The translations under genes were made by a program, and so were the position numbers. From the NCBI RefSeq assembly GCF_001612725.1, contig NZ_BDAZ01000074.1, forward strand, positions 1 to 54,066: a stretch of DNA of 54,066 nt. Direction: 5' to 3'. Under the pieces are notes generated by a model. It had not been told where the DNA came from. It searched no databases and saw only the letters and a program-made list of their open reading frames with translations. Positions 8,215 through 17,036 of this stretch are shown in pieces; the stretch's first letter is position 1, and each line of letters opens with the position of its first letter. Origin of the DNA: Nocardia anaemiae NBRC 100462. Its GTDB lineage: Bacteria > Actinomycetota > Actinomycetes > Mycobacteriales > Mycobacteriaceae.

Positions 8215-9090
8215 TCAGCCCAGGATCGGCAGGGTGCGTTCCTCGGCCAGTTTCGACAAGGCCTCCTGCATGATCCCGGTGACGTACTCGTAGCCGCGGT
8301 CCACATCCAGTTCCGATCCCAACATCTCGTGCAGGTCGATCGGCGCCAGGAATTCGACGGTCACTTTCGTGGGCAGCGGAATGTGCCCGGCGAGGTCGCT
8401 GATGTTCAGTCCCCACGGCAGCGCCAGCGAAATCGGGAACACCTTCAATCGCAGTGTCCGATCGAGTCGCAGTAGCCGGGCAATCCGGTCACCGCGGGTG
8501 AGCATCAGGGCGTTCTGCTGGGCGCCGTAGTTCACGAACGGCACGATCGGTACGTGTTCCTCCCAGGCCAGTCGCAGGAATCCGGTGCGTCCTGCGAAAT
8601 CGAGCCGGTCCTCCTCCCAGGTCGGGCGGTGCACCTCCCAGTCGCCGCCGGGGTACACCAGCACTGCCGCGCCACTGCGCAGCGCCGCCTTGGCGCTGTC
8701 GGGATCGGCCGCCACGGTACCGAAGCGCGACAGGAATGTGCCGAGCAGCGGTACGGCCATCACCAGATTGTGGGCGAGTTGATAGAAGGGGCGTTCGGGT
8801 CCGAAATAGTGCGCGAACGCGAGGGTGGTCACGAGCGCCTCGGGCGAGACATTGCCGCCGGAGTGGTTGCCGACCAACAGTATCGGCCCGTCCTCGGGGA
8901 TCTGTTCGATCCCGCGCACCTCGGCGCGGAAGTACGCGCGAGCCAGCTGCCAGGACGGTCCGATGGTGTGGGCGATGAATCCGGGATCCCGATCGTTCAT
9001 ATCCGCCTTGGGAACCCTTGCTCGCACCTGCCGGGCGACCCAGTCGGTCGCGCTGTCGATGGGCGGCAAGGGCAGGTTCGGCAACTTCAT
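8215..9090 (-). CDS. PlsC-type lysophospholipid acyltransferase
   Basis: The 291-residue product belongs to the glycerolipid acyltransferase superfamily (PlsC fold). Block I appears as VGNHSGGNVSPEAL, in which the canonical His is kept but the NHxxxxD aspartate is not, as seen in some actinobacterial members. Block III is probably VYPGGDWEVHRPTWEEDR and block IV VPIVPFVNYGAQ. No signal peptide is visible; the core is amphipathic, suggesting membrane association. It would transfer acyl groups from acyl-CoA to a lipid acceptor, but the substrate cannot be told. It is transcribed towards the HxlR gene. Bases 9091-9282 upstream contain no other gene. Confidence 0.8.
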   Translation of the reverse strand: MKLPNLPLPPIDSATDWVARQVRARVPKADMNDRDPGFIAHTIGPSWQLARAYFRAEVRGIEQIPEDGPILLVGNHSGGNVSPEALVTTLAFAHYFGPERPFYQLAHNLVMAVPLLGTFLSRFGTVAADPDSAKAALRSGAAVLVYPGGDWEVHRPTWEEDRLDFAGRTGFLRLAWEEHVPIVPFVNYGAQQNALMLTRGDRIARLLRLDRTLRLKVFPISLALPWGLNISDLAGHIPLPTKVTVEFLAPIDLHEMLGSELDVDRGYEYVTGIMQEALSKLAEERTLPILG

Positions 9091-9282
9091 GGGTTCGGCT
9101 TTCCGGTCAAGGCGTCGACCGAGACATACCCCGCAATGTCACGACCACACCGCGTTCGCGATTGCGATCAGCGTGAATCGACCCGAACCCGTGGGCGATC
9201 GCGCACCTCGTGACGGCGGCGGTGGCCGTGCCCGTACCGCTATGGCGTCATGCGGGCGGTGTCAGGTGGTAGGAAAGGGTAC

Positions 9283-10644
9283 GTGTCTGCAACTGGCGAA
9301 GTATCCGGTCCGAACACCACATCTCGTGCCGTGTCCGAGGTCGTCGAATTGGTCAGTACGCTGATCCGGTTCGACACTTCCAACACCGGGGATCTGGCCA
9401 CCACCAAGGGTGAGCGCGAATGTGCGCAGTGGGTGGCCGATCAGCTGCATCAGGCGGGGTACACCACCGAGTACGTGGAGTCGGGCGCACCGGGTCGCGG
9501 GAATGTGTTCGCGCGGTTGAAGGGGGCCGATTCGAGCCGCGGCGCACTGCTGATCCATGGGCATCTGGATGTGGTGCCCGCCGAGGCGGCGGACTGGAGT
9601 GTGCACCCGTTCTCGGGGGCGGTGCGCGACGGTTATGTGTGGGGGCGTGGCGCGATCGATATGAAAGATATGGTCGGCATGATGCTGGCCATCGCGCGCC
9701 AGTTCAAGATCGAGGGCACGGTGCCCCCGCGCGATATCGTCTTCGCCTTCCTCGCCGATGAGGAGAACGGCGGCAAGTGGGGTTCGCAGTGGCTGGTGCA
9801 GAATCGGCCCGACCTGTTCGACGGGGTCACCGAGGCGGTGGGAGAGGTCGGCGGTTTCTCGCTGACCGTACCGCGCCCGGACGGCACCGACCGCAGGTTG
9901 TATCTGGTGGAGACCGCCGAGAAGGGCCTGGGCTGGATGCGGTTGCGCGCCAAGGCCCGTGCCGGTCACGGCTCGTTCCTGCACGAGGACAATGCCGTCA
10001 CGATTCTGGCCGCGGCGGTGGCGCGGCTGGGCAAACACACCTTCCCCCTGGTGCTTTCGGATTCGGTTGCCGAATTCCTGGCCGCGGTCGCCGAGGAGAC
10101 CGGCCTGGAGTTCGATCCGTCGAGTCCCGATATCGAGGGTCAGCTCGCGAAGTTGGGCACGATCTCGCGCATCATCGGTGCGACGCTGCGCGATACCGCG
10201 AATCCGACCATGCTGCAGGCGGGTTACAAGGCCAATGTGATCCCACAGACCGCCGAGGCGGTCGTGGACTGTCGCGTGGTGCCGGGACGACAGGCCGCGT
10301 TCGAGCGTGAGGTGGACGAGCTGATCGGCCCGGATGTCGAGCGGGAATGGATCACCAAACTCGATTCCTACGAAACGACCTTCGACGGACATCTCGTCGA
10401 CGCGATGAACGACGCCATCCTCGCCCACGACCCGCAGGGCCGCACCGTGCCCTATATGCTCTCCGGCGGTACCGACGCAAAGGCCTTCGCCCGCTTGGGT
10501 ATTCGCTGCTTCGGTTTCGCACCGCTGCAGCTGCCGCCGGAATTGGACTTCACCGCACTGTTCCACGGCGTCGATGAGCGGGTTCCGGTGCGGGCACTCG
10601 AATTCGGCACCCGGGTGCTGGAACACTTCCTGTTGAACAGCTGA
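9283..10644 (+). CDS. M20-family metallopeptidase (DapE/ArgE-like)
   Basis: A GTG at 9283 follows an AGGAAAGG site and is preferred to the ATG at 9250. The protein of about 453 residues carries the M20 metal and catalytic motifs: LLIHGHLDVVP (His ligand and Asp), WGRGAIDMKD (bridging Asp), FLADEENGGKWG (general-base Glu) and a late GGTDAKAFARLG segment. It should be a cytoplasmic dizinc hydrolase removing an acyl or aminoacyl group from a small peptide or amide. It resembles the mycobacterial DapE2-type protein next to the PEBP gene, as here. DapE itself is not assured. Bases 10499-10553 recur almost identically, inverted, at 34293-34347. Confidence 0.88.
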   Translation: MSATGEVSGPNTTSRAVSEVVELVSTLIRFDTSNTGDLATTKGERECAQWVADQLHQAGYTTEYVESGAPGRGNVFARLKGADSSRGALLIHGHLDVVPAEAADWSVHPFSGAVRDGYVWGRGAIDMKDMVGMMLAIARQFKIEGTVPPRDIVFAFLADEENGGKWGSQWLVQNRPDLFDGVTEAVGEVGGFSLTVPRPDGTDRRLYLVETAEKGLGWMRLRAKARAGHGSFLHEDNAVTILAAAVARLGKHTFPLVLSDSVAEFLAAVAEETGLEFDPSSPDIEGQLAKLGTISRIIGATLRDTANPTMLQAGYKANVIPQTAEAVVDCRVVPGRQAAFEREVDELIGPDVEREWITKLDSYETTFDGHLVDAMNDAILAHDPQGRTVPYMLSGGTDAKAFARLGIRCFGFAPLQLPPELDFTALFHGVDERVPVRALEFGTRVLEHFLLNS

Positions 10645-10662
10645 CGATCGAAAGGACCCATC

Positions 10663-11199
10663 GTGCCCGACTACTCCTACAATCCGTACGACGCGCTACC
10701 CGAGGTGCCCGGCTTCACGGTGACCTCGGAGGATGTCGCCGATGGCGAGAGCTTCGGCAACGACCAGGTCAGCGGCGTCTTCGGCGCGGGCGGCAAGGAT
10801 GTCTCGCCGCAGCTGTCCTGGTCCGGATTCCCAGCGGGGACAAAGAGTTTTGCGGTCACGGTCTACGATCCGGACGCACCGACAGCCGCCGGTTTCTGGC
10901 ACTGGGCGGTAGCCAATATTCCGCTGGGCACCACCTCGCTGCCGCGCGGGGCGGGCAGCGAGGGTGGCGTGCTGCCCGAGGGTGCGGTCACATTGCGCAA
11001 TGACGGAGGGTTCCCGGGATTCGTCGGTGCGGCGCCACCGGCCGGACACGGGTACCACCGCTACTTCATCGTCGTGCATGCGGTGGATGTGGAGCGGTTG
11101 GAGATCGACGAGAACGTCACCCCCGCCTTCCTCGGTTTCAACCTGTTCTCCCACACCCTGGCGCGCGCCACCATCGTCGCCAAGTACGAGGTCGCCTAG
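10663..11199 (+). CDS. YbhB/YbcL-family PEBP protein (TB18.6-like)
   Basis: The start is GTG at 10663, 18 nt after the M20 stop, with GAAAGGA as ribosome-binding site, so the two genes form an operon. The 178-residue protein has the phosphatidylethanolamine-binding fold signatures: VSPQLSWSGFPAGTKSFAVT, then DPDAPTAAGFWHWAVANIPL (the ligand-pocket DPDxP box), and GYHRYFIVVHAVD. No signal peptide is seen. Family members bind small anionic ligands; the mycobacterial homologue is a conserved protein of unclear function. It is followed by a strong hairpin terminator. Confidence 0.9.
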   Translation: MPDYSYNPYDALPEVPGFTVTSEDVADGESFGNDQVSGVFGAGGKDVSPQLSWSGFPAGTKSFAVTVYDPDAPTAAGFWHWAVANIPLGTTSLPRGAGSEGGVLPEGAVTLRNDGGFPGFVGAAPPAGHGYHRYFIVVHAVDVERLEIDENVTPAFLGFNLFSHTLARATIVAKYEVA

Positions 11200-11217
11200 C
11201 ACCTGCCGACAATGACT

Positions 11218-11245
11218 GTGGCCCTGAGCTTTTGCTCAGGGCCAC
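11218..11245. terminator. Bidirectional hairpin terminator
   Basis: A perfect 12-bp stem (arms GTGGCCCTGAGC and GCTCAGGGCCAC) encloses a TTTT loop. It lies between the convergent PEBP and FadD genes, 18 nt after one stop and 6 nt before the other. It should end transcription from both sides; no long U tract is present, as is usual in actinobacteria. Confidence 0.85.
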
Positions 11246-11251
11246 CGGTCG

Positions 11252-13084
11252 TCAGGAGACGTTCACCACCGATTCGGGCAGCGGGGTGGTGTACAGGGAG
11301 GCGATCTCCTCGGCGTATTTCGCCGCGATCGGATTGCGCTTAAGCTTCATGGTGGGGGTCAGCTCGTCACCGCCGGGCTCCCATGGTTGGCCCACCACGG
11401 TGAACCGCTTGATCTGCTCGACTCGCGACAGCTTGCGGTTGCCCGCGACGACCGCGGCAAGCACCTCGTCGAGGATCTCCTTGCGGGTAGCCAGTGCGGC
11501 CAGATCGTCGGCGGGGGCGTCGATTTCCTTGGCACGGATGGCGGCGGTGTCGGGATCGAGCACGATCAGCGCGGAGATGAACGGTTTGCCCTCACCGATC
11601 GCCACCACCTGACCGACTAGCGAGGAAGCCGCCTTGACCGCATTCTCGATATTGGTCGGGGAGATGTTCTTCCCCGACTCGTTGATGATCAGTTCCTTCT
11701 TGCGATCCACGATGCGCACGTAGCCGTCGGCATCGATGGTGGCTACGTCGCCGGTGGCCAGCCAGCCGTCGGCGTCGAGCGCCTCCTTGGTCTTATCGGG
11801 CTGCTTGCGGTAGCCCGGGGTGACGATCGCGCCGCGCACCAGCAGTTCGCCGTCCTCGCCGAGCCGTAGCTCGAGGCCTTCGACGGCCCGGCCGACCGAG
11901 CCCGGGCGCGGCTTGTCCAATTCGGTGTAGGTGGCCACACCGGTGGTCTCCGACATGCCCCATACTTCGCTGACGGTGAACCCGAGTCCGAGGAAGTATT
12001 CCAGGGTTTCGGCCGGGATCGCGGCGGCACCGGAGGCGGCGACCTTCAGGTTGTCCAGGCCGAGCGCGGCCCGCAGCTTCGACAGCACCAGCGCGTCGGC
12101 GACCTTGTACTGCGCGGCGAGCACCGGGCTGCGGCCCTTACCCGCTAGATCGGCGCGCGCGGCGGCGACGCCGGTATTGATGGCCCAGGTGGCCAGCGCC
12201 TTCTTCACCGGGCTCGCTTCGGTGGCGAGCTTGCCGTCGATACCGGCCTTGATCTTCTGCCACACCCGGGGCACACCGAAGAAGATGGTGGGGCGTGCGT
12301 CCGGCAGCGCGGCGGCGATTTCGCGCGGATCCGGCACACAGGTGATCAGGATGCCGGTGAGCAAACTGATGGCATGTCCGGAGATGCGGTCGGCGACGTG
12401 CGCGGCGGGCAGGTAGGAGATGGCGCGATCGTCGAAGCCGACCCGCAGCGGGCCGTTGACCAGCGCGATGATCTGGGCAAGCACATTGCGGTGGGTGATC
12501 TCCACGCCCTTGGACGGGCCGGTGGTGCCGGAGGTGTAGATCAGCGTGGCGAGGTCGTCCGGGGTGACCGCCTGCCAGGCGGCGTCGAAATCGAAATCGG
12601 CCGCCGGATTCGCCTCGAGATCGGCCAGGCTGACCGTATCGGCGGCCGGTCCGTCCACCAGCACGATGTGCTCGAGTTCGACCCCCGCGCCCTTGATCAC
12701 GTCGAGGAAGGCGCGCTCGGTGATCACCACCTTGTTCTCCGCGTTGGTGAACAGATGCGTGATCTGTTCGGGGGAACTGGTGTTGTAGATCGAAAACGGG
12801 GTGGCGCCCAGATGCAGTGCGGCCGTGTCGATCAGATTGAATTCGGGCCGGTTGGTGAGCATGATGCCGACGGTGTCGCCGTGGCCGACGCCGAGTCCGG
12901 CGAGTCCGGCCGCCAGCGTGCGCACCCGCTCGCCGTATTCGCGCCAGCTGATCTCCGTGGTGCCGCCGACCGTGCGCAACGCGACCTGCTCCGGTCGCAG
13001 CTTCACGGTCTCCTGGAATGCCTCCGGCATCGTGTACACCGTCTTGCCGGACTCGTGCGCGAAACCGATTTCTGTTGTCGTCAT
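11252..13084 (-). CDS. Long-chain acyl-CoA/acyl-AMP ligase (FadD15-type)
   Basis: The ATG at 13084 (MTTTEIGFAHESGKTVYTMP) is taken over longer in-frame starts because GGGAA runs precede it and the added residues look non-coding. The roughly 610-residue protein has all adenylation motifs: LIYTSGTTGPSKGVEITHRN (P-loop), VWGMSETTGV, GDGELLVRG-type linker, GWLATGDVA with the ribose-binding Asp, and VDRKKELIINESGKNISP. It activates fatty acids with ATP and CoA at the membrane face. The second ligase at 38.2-40.1 kb is a clear paralogue of the same long subfamily. Bases 13085-13351 upstream show no gene. Confidence 0.92.
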   Translation of the reverse strand: MTTTEIGFAHESGKTVYTMPEAFQETVKLRPEQVALRTVGGTTEISWREYGERVRTLAAGLAGLGVGHGDTVGIMLTNRPEFNLIDTAALHLGATPFSIYNTSSPEQITHLFTNAENKVVITERAFLDVIKGAGVELEHIVLVDGPAADTVSLADLEANPAADFDFDAAWQAVTPDDLATLIYTSGTTGPSKGVEITHRNVLAQIIALVNGPLRVGFDDRAISYLPAAHVADRISGHAISLLTGILITCVPDPREIAAALPDARPTIFFGVPRVWQKIKAGIDGKLATEASPVKKALATWAINTGVAAARADLAGKGRSPVLAAQYKVADALVLSKLRAALGLDNLKVAASGAAAIPAETLEYFLGLGFTVSEVWGMSETTGVATYTELDKPRPGSVGRAVEGLELRLGEDGELLVRGAIVTPGYRKQPDKTKEALDADGWLATGDVATIDADGYVRIVDRKKELIINESGKNISPTNIENAVKAASSLVGQVVAIGEGKPFISALIVLDPDTAAIRAKEIDAPADDLAALATRKEILDEVLAAVVAGNRKLSRVEQIKRFTVVGQPWEPGGDELTPTMKLKRNPIAAKYAEEIASLYTTPLPESVVNVS

Positions 13085-13351
13085 CTTCCCGTTTCCCGAT
13101 ATCTCTGCGTGAACCGCGCCCGGCGCGACCGCATGGTTTTCCACACGGTTCGAGAACCGCTGCTCCTGATAAATTGCAAGCGACTCTATCTCATCGTGTC
13201 ACACGGTGGGATGACACCATGTGGCGCGGCTCACTCATGGTAGCCAGCGCGGGGTAATCGTGTGCGTTACTTCGATACGGACGAATCGGACCCCTTTATC
13301 GCGCCTCTACGGCAGATTCGCGCCTCGCAGCCAGATCCGGCGAAGCGATCG

Positions 13352-13429
13352 GTCGACTTTCGCGGGATTGTTCGTGAGCAGTCGCACTGCGATGAGTCCG
13401 AGACTCTGCAGGCTTTCGGCCGCAGCGCT
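13352..13429 (-). pseudogene. Decayed fragment of a second ribA-like gene
   Basis: On the minus strand this DNA encodes LQSLGLIAVRLLTNNPAKVD, matching CLRDLGLTSVRLLTNNPDKV of the complete RibA-like gene that ends 140 bp upstream of it. Flanking sequence in the same frame loses homology and meets stops. It is therefore a leftover of a duplicated RibA domain, short but highly characteristic because the LLTNNPxKV box is diagnostic of GTP cyclohydrolase II. The neighbouring 13430-13569 has no supported gene. Confidence 0.7.
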
Positions 13430-13569
13430 TCCCCACGCCGATTTCGCCGCGCCAGGTCGATCGAGCGACATCGGCGCGCTCGCGCTACCGATGTCCGTGC
13501 CGCCCGGAGGTCCGAATGTCTTGACTCGCAGACGGATTCACTGGCTGGTCGCGATGGGGAATTCGGCAG

Positions 13570-14595
13570 TTACGCACCGACGTGGTGCGCACCGGCGTTC
13601 GCCATTGTGCGAGCACGTCGGCGGCCGATCCGGCGAGGTGCCGCAGGATTGGATTCTGCTGGCGCGCCGATGTCACCCGATACCTCGCCCAGGTCCGGAT
13701 ACCGATAGCACGGCCGCTCGACATCGACCACCGATCGACGCGCCGCGGGGCGGATTCGTCGAGCGGGTCGGTACCCACGCCGGTCGGGCCACATGCAAAG
13801 ACCCAGCACCACCAAGCCCGTGGCCGCCGAAATCGTGGCGACGCCCAGGTATCCGAGCAGCGCCGAGGGCAGCGCCATCACCGGAATCGCCACGGATGCC
13901 AGGTGAATACGGGTGCGTCGCTCCCGGCCGACGTGCTCGACCGGCGAAACAGCCGGCAGTCGCGGGATGTGGTGTCCGCGATGACGCCGTTTGGCCTGCA
14001 GATATTTTCGTGCCCGCTCGCTGCGCGGCCAGGTGTGCAGCGGCACCCTGGTCACCGTGAGTCCGGCCCGCTCCAGCGGTTCCACCTTGTCGGGATTGTT
14101 GGTCAGCAGCCGCACCGATGTGAGCCCGAGGTCACGCAGGCATCGGGCGGCCAACTCGTAGGACCGCGAGTCCGCGCTCAGCTCCAGTCGCGCATAACTG
14201 GCGAAGGTGTCGAGGTCGAAGCGTTCGCTGGTCTGTAGCCCACGGGCCTTGTTGATCAGCCCGGCGCCGCGGCCCTCCTGTTCCAGATAGATCAGCACGC
14301 CCGCGCCCTCGTGCTGGATCATGTCCATGGCCATATCGAGTTCGGGGCCGCAGTCGCAGTCGTCGGACCGCAGCGCGTCACCGTAGAGGCAGCGAGAGTG
14401 GATCCGGACCAGACAGCCATCGCTGATTGTGGGGGATCCGTGTGTCGCCTGACCGAAGACCAGTGCGTGCCCGCCATCGACGCTGTGCGGTATCGGCACG
14501 ACCCCGACCTGTAGTTCGCGACCCCGGCGGGTCAAGCGGTGCCCGGTCTCATCGAGGCTAGACGCCGCTTCGGTCACGCTGGTCCTCCGATACAT
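13570..14595 (-). CDS. GTP cyclohydrolase II-like protein with hydrophobic C-terminal extension
   Basis: The start is set at the ATG 14595 (MYRRTSVTEAASS); the frame is open further upstream. Residues about 15-220 form a RibA domain. The zinc cysteines are spaced as usual in RIHSRCLYGDALRSDDCDCG, followed by YLEQEGRGAGLINKARGLQ and LLTNNPDKVEPLERAGL. RibA opens the GTP imidazole ring in riboflavin synthesis. About 120 further residues follow, with two hydrophobic stretches (ASVAIPVMALPSALLGYLGV and ISAATGLVVLGLCMW) and an Arg-rich tail, so the enzyme may be membrane-anchored. It lies downstream of the PfkB-like gene on the same strand (129 bp gap). A housekeeping role in riboflavin synthesis is less likely than an accessory one. 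Confidence 0.8.
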   Translation of the reverse strand: MYRRTSVTEAASSLDETGHRLTRRGRELQVGVVPIPHSVDGGHALVFGQATHGSPTISDGCLVRIHSRCLYGDALRSDDCDCGPELDMAMDMIQHEGAGVLIYLEQEGRGAGLINKARGLQTSERFDLDTFASYARLELSADSRSYELAARCLRDLGLTSVRLLTNNPDKVEPLERAGLTVTRVPLHTWPRSERARKYLQAKRRHRGHHIPRLPAVSPVEHVGRERRTRIHLASVAIPVMALPSALLGYLGVATISAATGLVVLGLCMWPDRRGYRPARRIRPAARRSVVDVERPCYRYPDLGEVSGDIGAPAESNPAAPRRIGRRRARTMANAGAHHVGA

Positions 14596-14724
14596 GGGAT
14601 GAACTTGCAGGTGATGTGGCCTCGCCGTCGATCGCCGTAACGTCCGCCCGTGACGGGTGCGAGCCAATTTACACACCAACCGAGAGGGCCCACTTCAGCG
14701 GGGCCTGGGAGGCATATTAGGCGC

Positions 14725-16230
14725 TCAGCCCGTGGTCGGCTCGTCGGCGGCGATGTGGAGGATCCGATCTATATCGCGCTCGCGCGGCATCGCGTCCGGC
14801 ACGTCGCCGAACGACTGGGTGGCGACCATTGCCGCAGTGGCCCAACGGAATACCCGTTGATCGACCGGTCCGGCCGTACCGACGAGTTTGCGCGCAAGGG
14901 CGGCCGAGAATGCGGCCGCCGCGCCCGGTGAGTCGGCAAGCGCGACAGGGAAGTCGGCAATGCGGGTGTTGACGACATCGGATCGCACCGTGCAGTGGAA
15001 GCCGTCGATCACACACACCGCCCGCACCCCCAGCATGCGCAGCCGTTGGGCGATGTTCTCGGCCGAGCCGACATCTTCCCCGGGCAGCATTTTGGCGAGT
15101 TCTCCCGTGGTGCCGACCAGGTAGTCCACGGTGTCGAGGTAGCCGTACAGGTACTGCGGGCTTTCGATGGCCGGGGTGGCATTCACCAGCAGCAGCGGAC
15201 GCGGATTCAGGGCGCGGATGGCGGCGATGATCCGCTCGACGACATCGATCGGCTGCTCGAAGGTCAGCAGCACTGCGTCCGAGGCGGCCAAGGCGGCGCG
15301 CACCTGCGGATCGCGGGGGTCGTGGGTGCCCAATCGGATCCGCTCATCCTTACAGCTGATATAGCTCGAGGTCCCGGTGCTGGTGATCATCACCGCCGTC
15401 ACTTGGGTCTGCGCGCCGGGAACCTCCTTGACCAAGCGGGTGTCGACGTTCTCGGTTTCCAGATAGTTGCGGATGTATCGGCCCGCATCGTCGGCGCCGA
15501 CCGCGGAGATCAACCGCACCTGAAGTCCCAGCCGTGCCGCTGCCACCGCACGATTGAGCCCCTTGCCGCCCGCGTGCATCTCGAATCCGCCCGGCGTCGA
15601 CTTGCCCGCCACCGGAATCTGCCCGATGCGGTATATGTGATCGATCACCGAGTCACCGACGACTGTGACGATGCCACGTTGTGGCTGCGAATCCGGCAGC
15701 GTCACAAGAACTTTCGGCTCGGGGGTGAAACGGTATCCGGATCTTCCCGCGTAGGTCGACGCGGCCACGAGCTGTCCGGCCAACGCGGTGAACGCCCGGC
15801 GCTCGGGCGTCGCCCGCAGCGAGCGCACACTCGGCGGGGAGGTGATCTCGTCCGCTCCGACCGTGCGATGCAACAGATCCCACGCCACGGTGAGATACTC
15901 CCGCCGCTCACCGAGATCGGCCGCGTAAAGGCGCGCCAGATCGATTCCGTGCGACGGCTTTTCGCGCAGAAGTCCCAGCGACAGTTCGGCGTCGGCGATC
16001 AGCCGGTGCGTCGGCGCCAATTGCCGGGCGAGATCACGAATTACCGGCAGGACCGCCTGCTCCACCGAGATGCCCTCGCGGCCCGCCCGCTCCTTGACAA
16101 CAGGTAGATCCAGCAGGGGAGCGACGTCGATTTCCGTGGTGCGCAACCGATCCGCACTCAGACCCGAGCGTTTGCTGAGCCTGGTGAGAATGTTGCGGAT
16201 GGCAACCGTGCGTGAGTCCTGCTGGACCAT
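14725..16230 (-). CDS. PfkB/ribokinase-like protein lacking the catalytic Asp, with an extra N-terminal domain
   Basis: The ATG at 16230 follows a GGAGGA site. The roughly 501-residue product has an N-terminal helical region of about 180 residues with no recognised family (NILTRLSKRSGLSADRLRT resembles a helix-turn-helix but is unproven). A ribokinase fold follows: VVGDSVIDHIYRIGQIPVAG, MHAGGKGLNRAVAAARLG (substrate-binding signature) and SAVGADDAGRYI. The second PfkB signature, normally GAGDAF with the catalytic Asp, reads ADSPGAAAAFSAALA here, so phosphotransfer is doubtful. A partial copy at 17.5-17.7 kb shares this change. It is upstream of the RibA-like gene and possibly a ligand-binding or regulatory protein. 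Confidence 0.8.
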   Translation of the reverse strand: MVQQDSRTVAIRNILTRLSKRSGLSADRLRTTEIDVAPLLDLPVVKERAGREGISVEQAVLPVIRDLARQLAPTHRLIADAELSLGLLREKPSHGIDLARLYAADLGERREYLTVAWDLLHRTVGADEITSPPSVRSLRATPERRAFTALAGQLVAASTYAGRSGYRFTPEPKVLVTLPDSQPQRGIVTVVGDSVIDHIYRIGQIPVAGKSTPGGFEMHAGGKGLNRAVAAARLGLQVRLISAVGADDAGRYIRNYLETENVDTRLVKEVPGAQTQVTAVMITSTGTSSYISCKDERIRLGTHDPRDPQVRAALAASDAVLLTFEQPIDVVERIIAAIRALNPRPLLLVNATPAIESPQYLYGYLDTVDYLVGTTGELAKMLPGEDVGSAENIAQRLRMLGVRAVCVIDGFHCTVRSDVVNTRIADFPVALADSPGAAAAFSAALARKLVGTAGPVDQRVFRWATAAMVATQSFGDVPDAMPRERDIDRILHIAADEPTTG

Positions 16231-16427
16231 AGGCGGGCCTGTCCTCCATGACGCTGCGATCGTTCCGTCTGCCACTCTCACGATATGCCAATCGTCCGGG
16301 GTTTAGCCGTCGAGTGAACCGGCAATTACCAACTTACAACGGCAATTGACCGTAGTGAATGGCAAATGCCACACTGAGTTACGGCGACCAAGCGTCGTCC
16401 GCCAGATGACTCGGGAGGGCCCTGGTG

Positions 16428-16526
16428 ATGAGAGTGATTCTGCTGATACGGCACGCACGGCGGCGCGGGGAGCCGAGGGCCGGTGGTACCGAAACCGAGT
16501 TCGTCGCGAATCTCGTCACGGCGTAG
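16428..16526 (+). CDS. Possible small leader ORF (32 aa)
   Basis: An ATG at 16428 is preceded by GGGAGGG with an 8-nt spacer. The product begins MRVILLIRHARRRGEPRAGG and ends at TAG 16524-16526. MRVILLIRHA resembles the first strand of histidine phosphatases, but nothing of that domain follows. It sits ahead of a strong hairpin (16603-16642) and the small paralogue at 16694, an arrangement compatible with a leader peptide. Support is the ribosome-binding site only. Confidence 0.35.
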   Translation: MRVILLIRHARRRGEPRAGGTETEFVANLVTA

Positions 16527-16602
16527 GCGAACGAATCACGTTCGCCGGGACCACATTTCACCCCTCGAGCCGACTTCGTCGCCTGCTCCATCCGACAGCG
16601 AC

Positions 16603-16642
16603 GAGCCCCGGCCGACCACCACGCAGTGGTCGACCGGGGCTC
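16603..16642. terminator. Strong GC hairpin (terminator or attenuator)
   Basis: The arms GAGCCCCGGCCGACCAC and GTGGTCGACCGGGGCTC pair over 17 positions with one mismatch around a six-base loop. It lies between the small leader ORF and the gene starting at 16694. No U tract follows. It may terminate transcription from upstream or act as an attenuator for the downstream pair. Confidence 0.65.
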
Positions 16643-16693
16643 AGTGCACCCGAAATGCGGTCGGCGACAGTTCGGGCACCCCTGGAGACAGCC

Positions 16694-16981
16694 GTGACGA
16701 TCTATGAATGCAGCCGGTCGATGACCAGCAGCGTCACTCCCGACGAATGGGCGTGGCGGGCGGGCCGCGCGGAACCGGCATGGCGATTGAGCTGGCTACC
16801 CGACCAGCTGACCCGCGAACAGGCCTGGGCCGGAATGCGATTGCAGGAGATTCTGAGCCACCCGGACCCGGCATCCGATCACGACGCGCACGCGCCGGCA
16901 TTGGCCGATCAACTCGGTATCACCGTGCAGCAGGCACTGCACATCCTGCACCAGCGGATGCTCGACAGGCGGCATACGTGA
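16694..16981 (+). CDS. Small WRLSWLP-type actinobacterial protein, copy 1
   Basis: The GTG at 16694 has GGAGA 5 nt upstream; an ATG at 16721 is the alternative. The 95-residue product contains AWRLSWLPDQLTREQAWAGM, then LQEILSHPDP and ALADQLGITVQQALHILHQR. This WRLSWLP...LTRxQA pattern is common in small uncharacterised proteins of mycobacteria and nocardiae (recalled). It is about half identical to the next gene, so the two are tandem paralogues. The second half looks like a helical DNA- or protein-binding bundle; function unknown. No signal peptide or membrane segment. Confidence 0.65.
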   Translation: MTIYECSRSMTSSVTPDEWAWRAGRAEPAWRLSWLPDQLTREQAWAGMRLQEILSHPDPASDHDAHAPALADQLGITVQQALHILHQRMLDRRHT

Positions 16982-17036
16982 CCAGCTACCCACCCCGCGA
17001 GCCCACCGGGCTCGAATTGCTACACCGGAGGCACCC

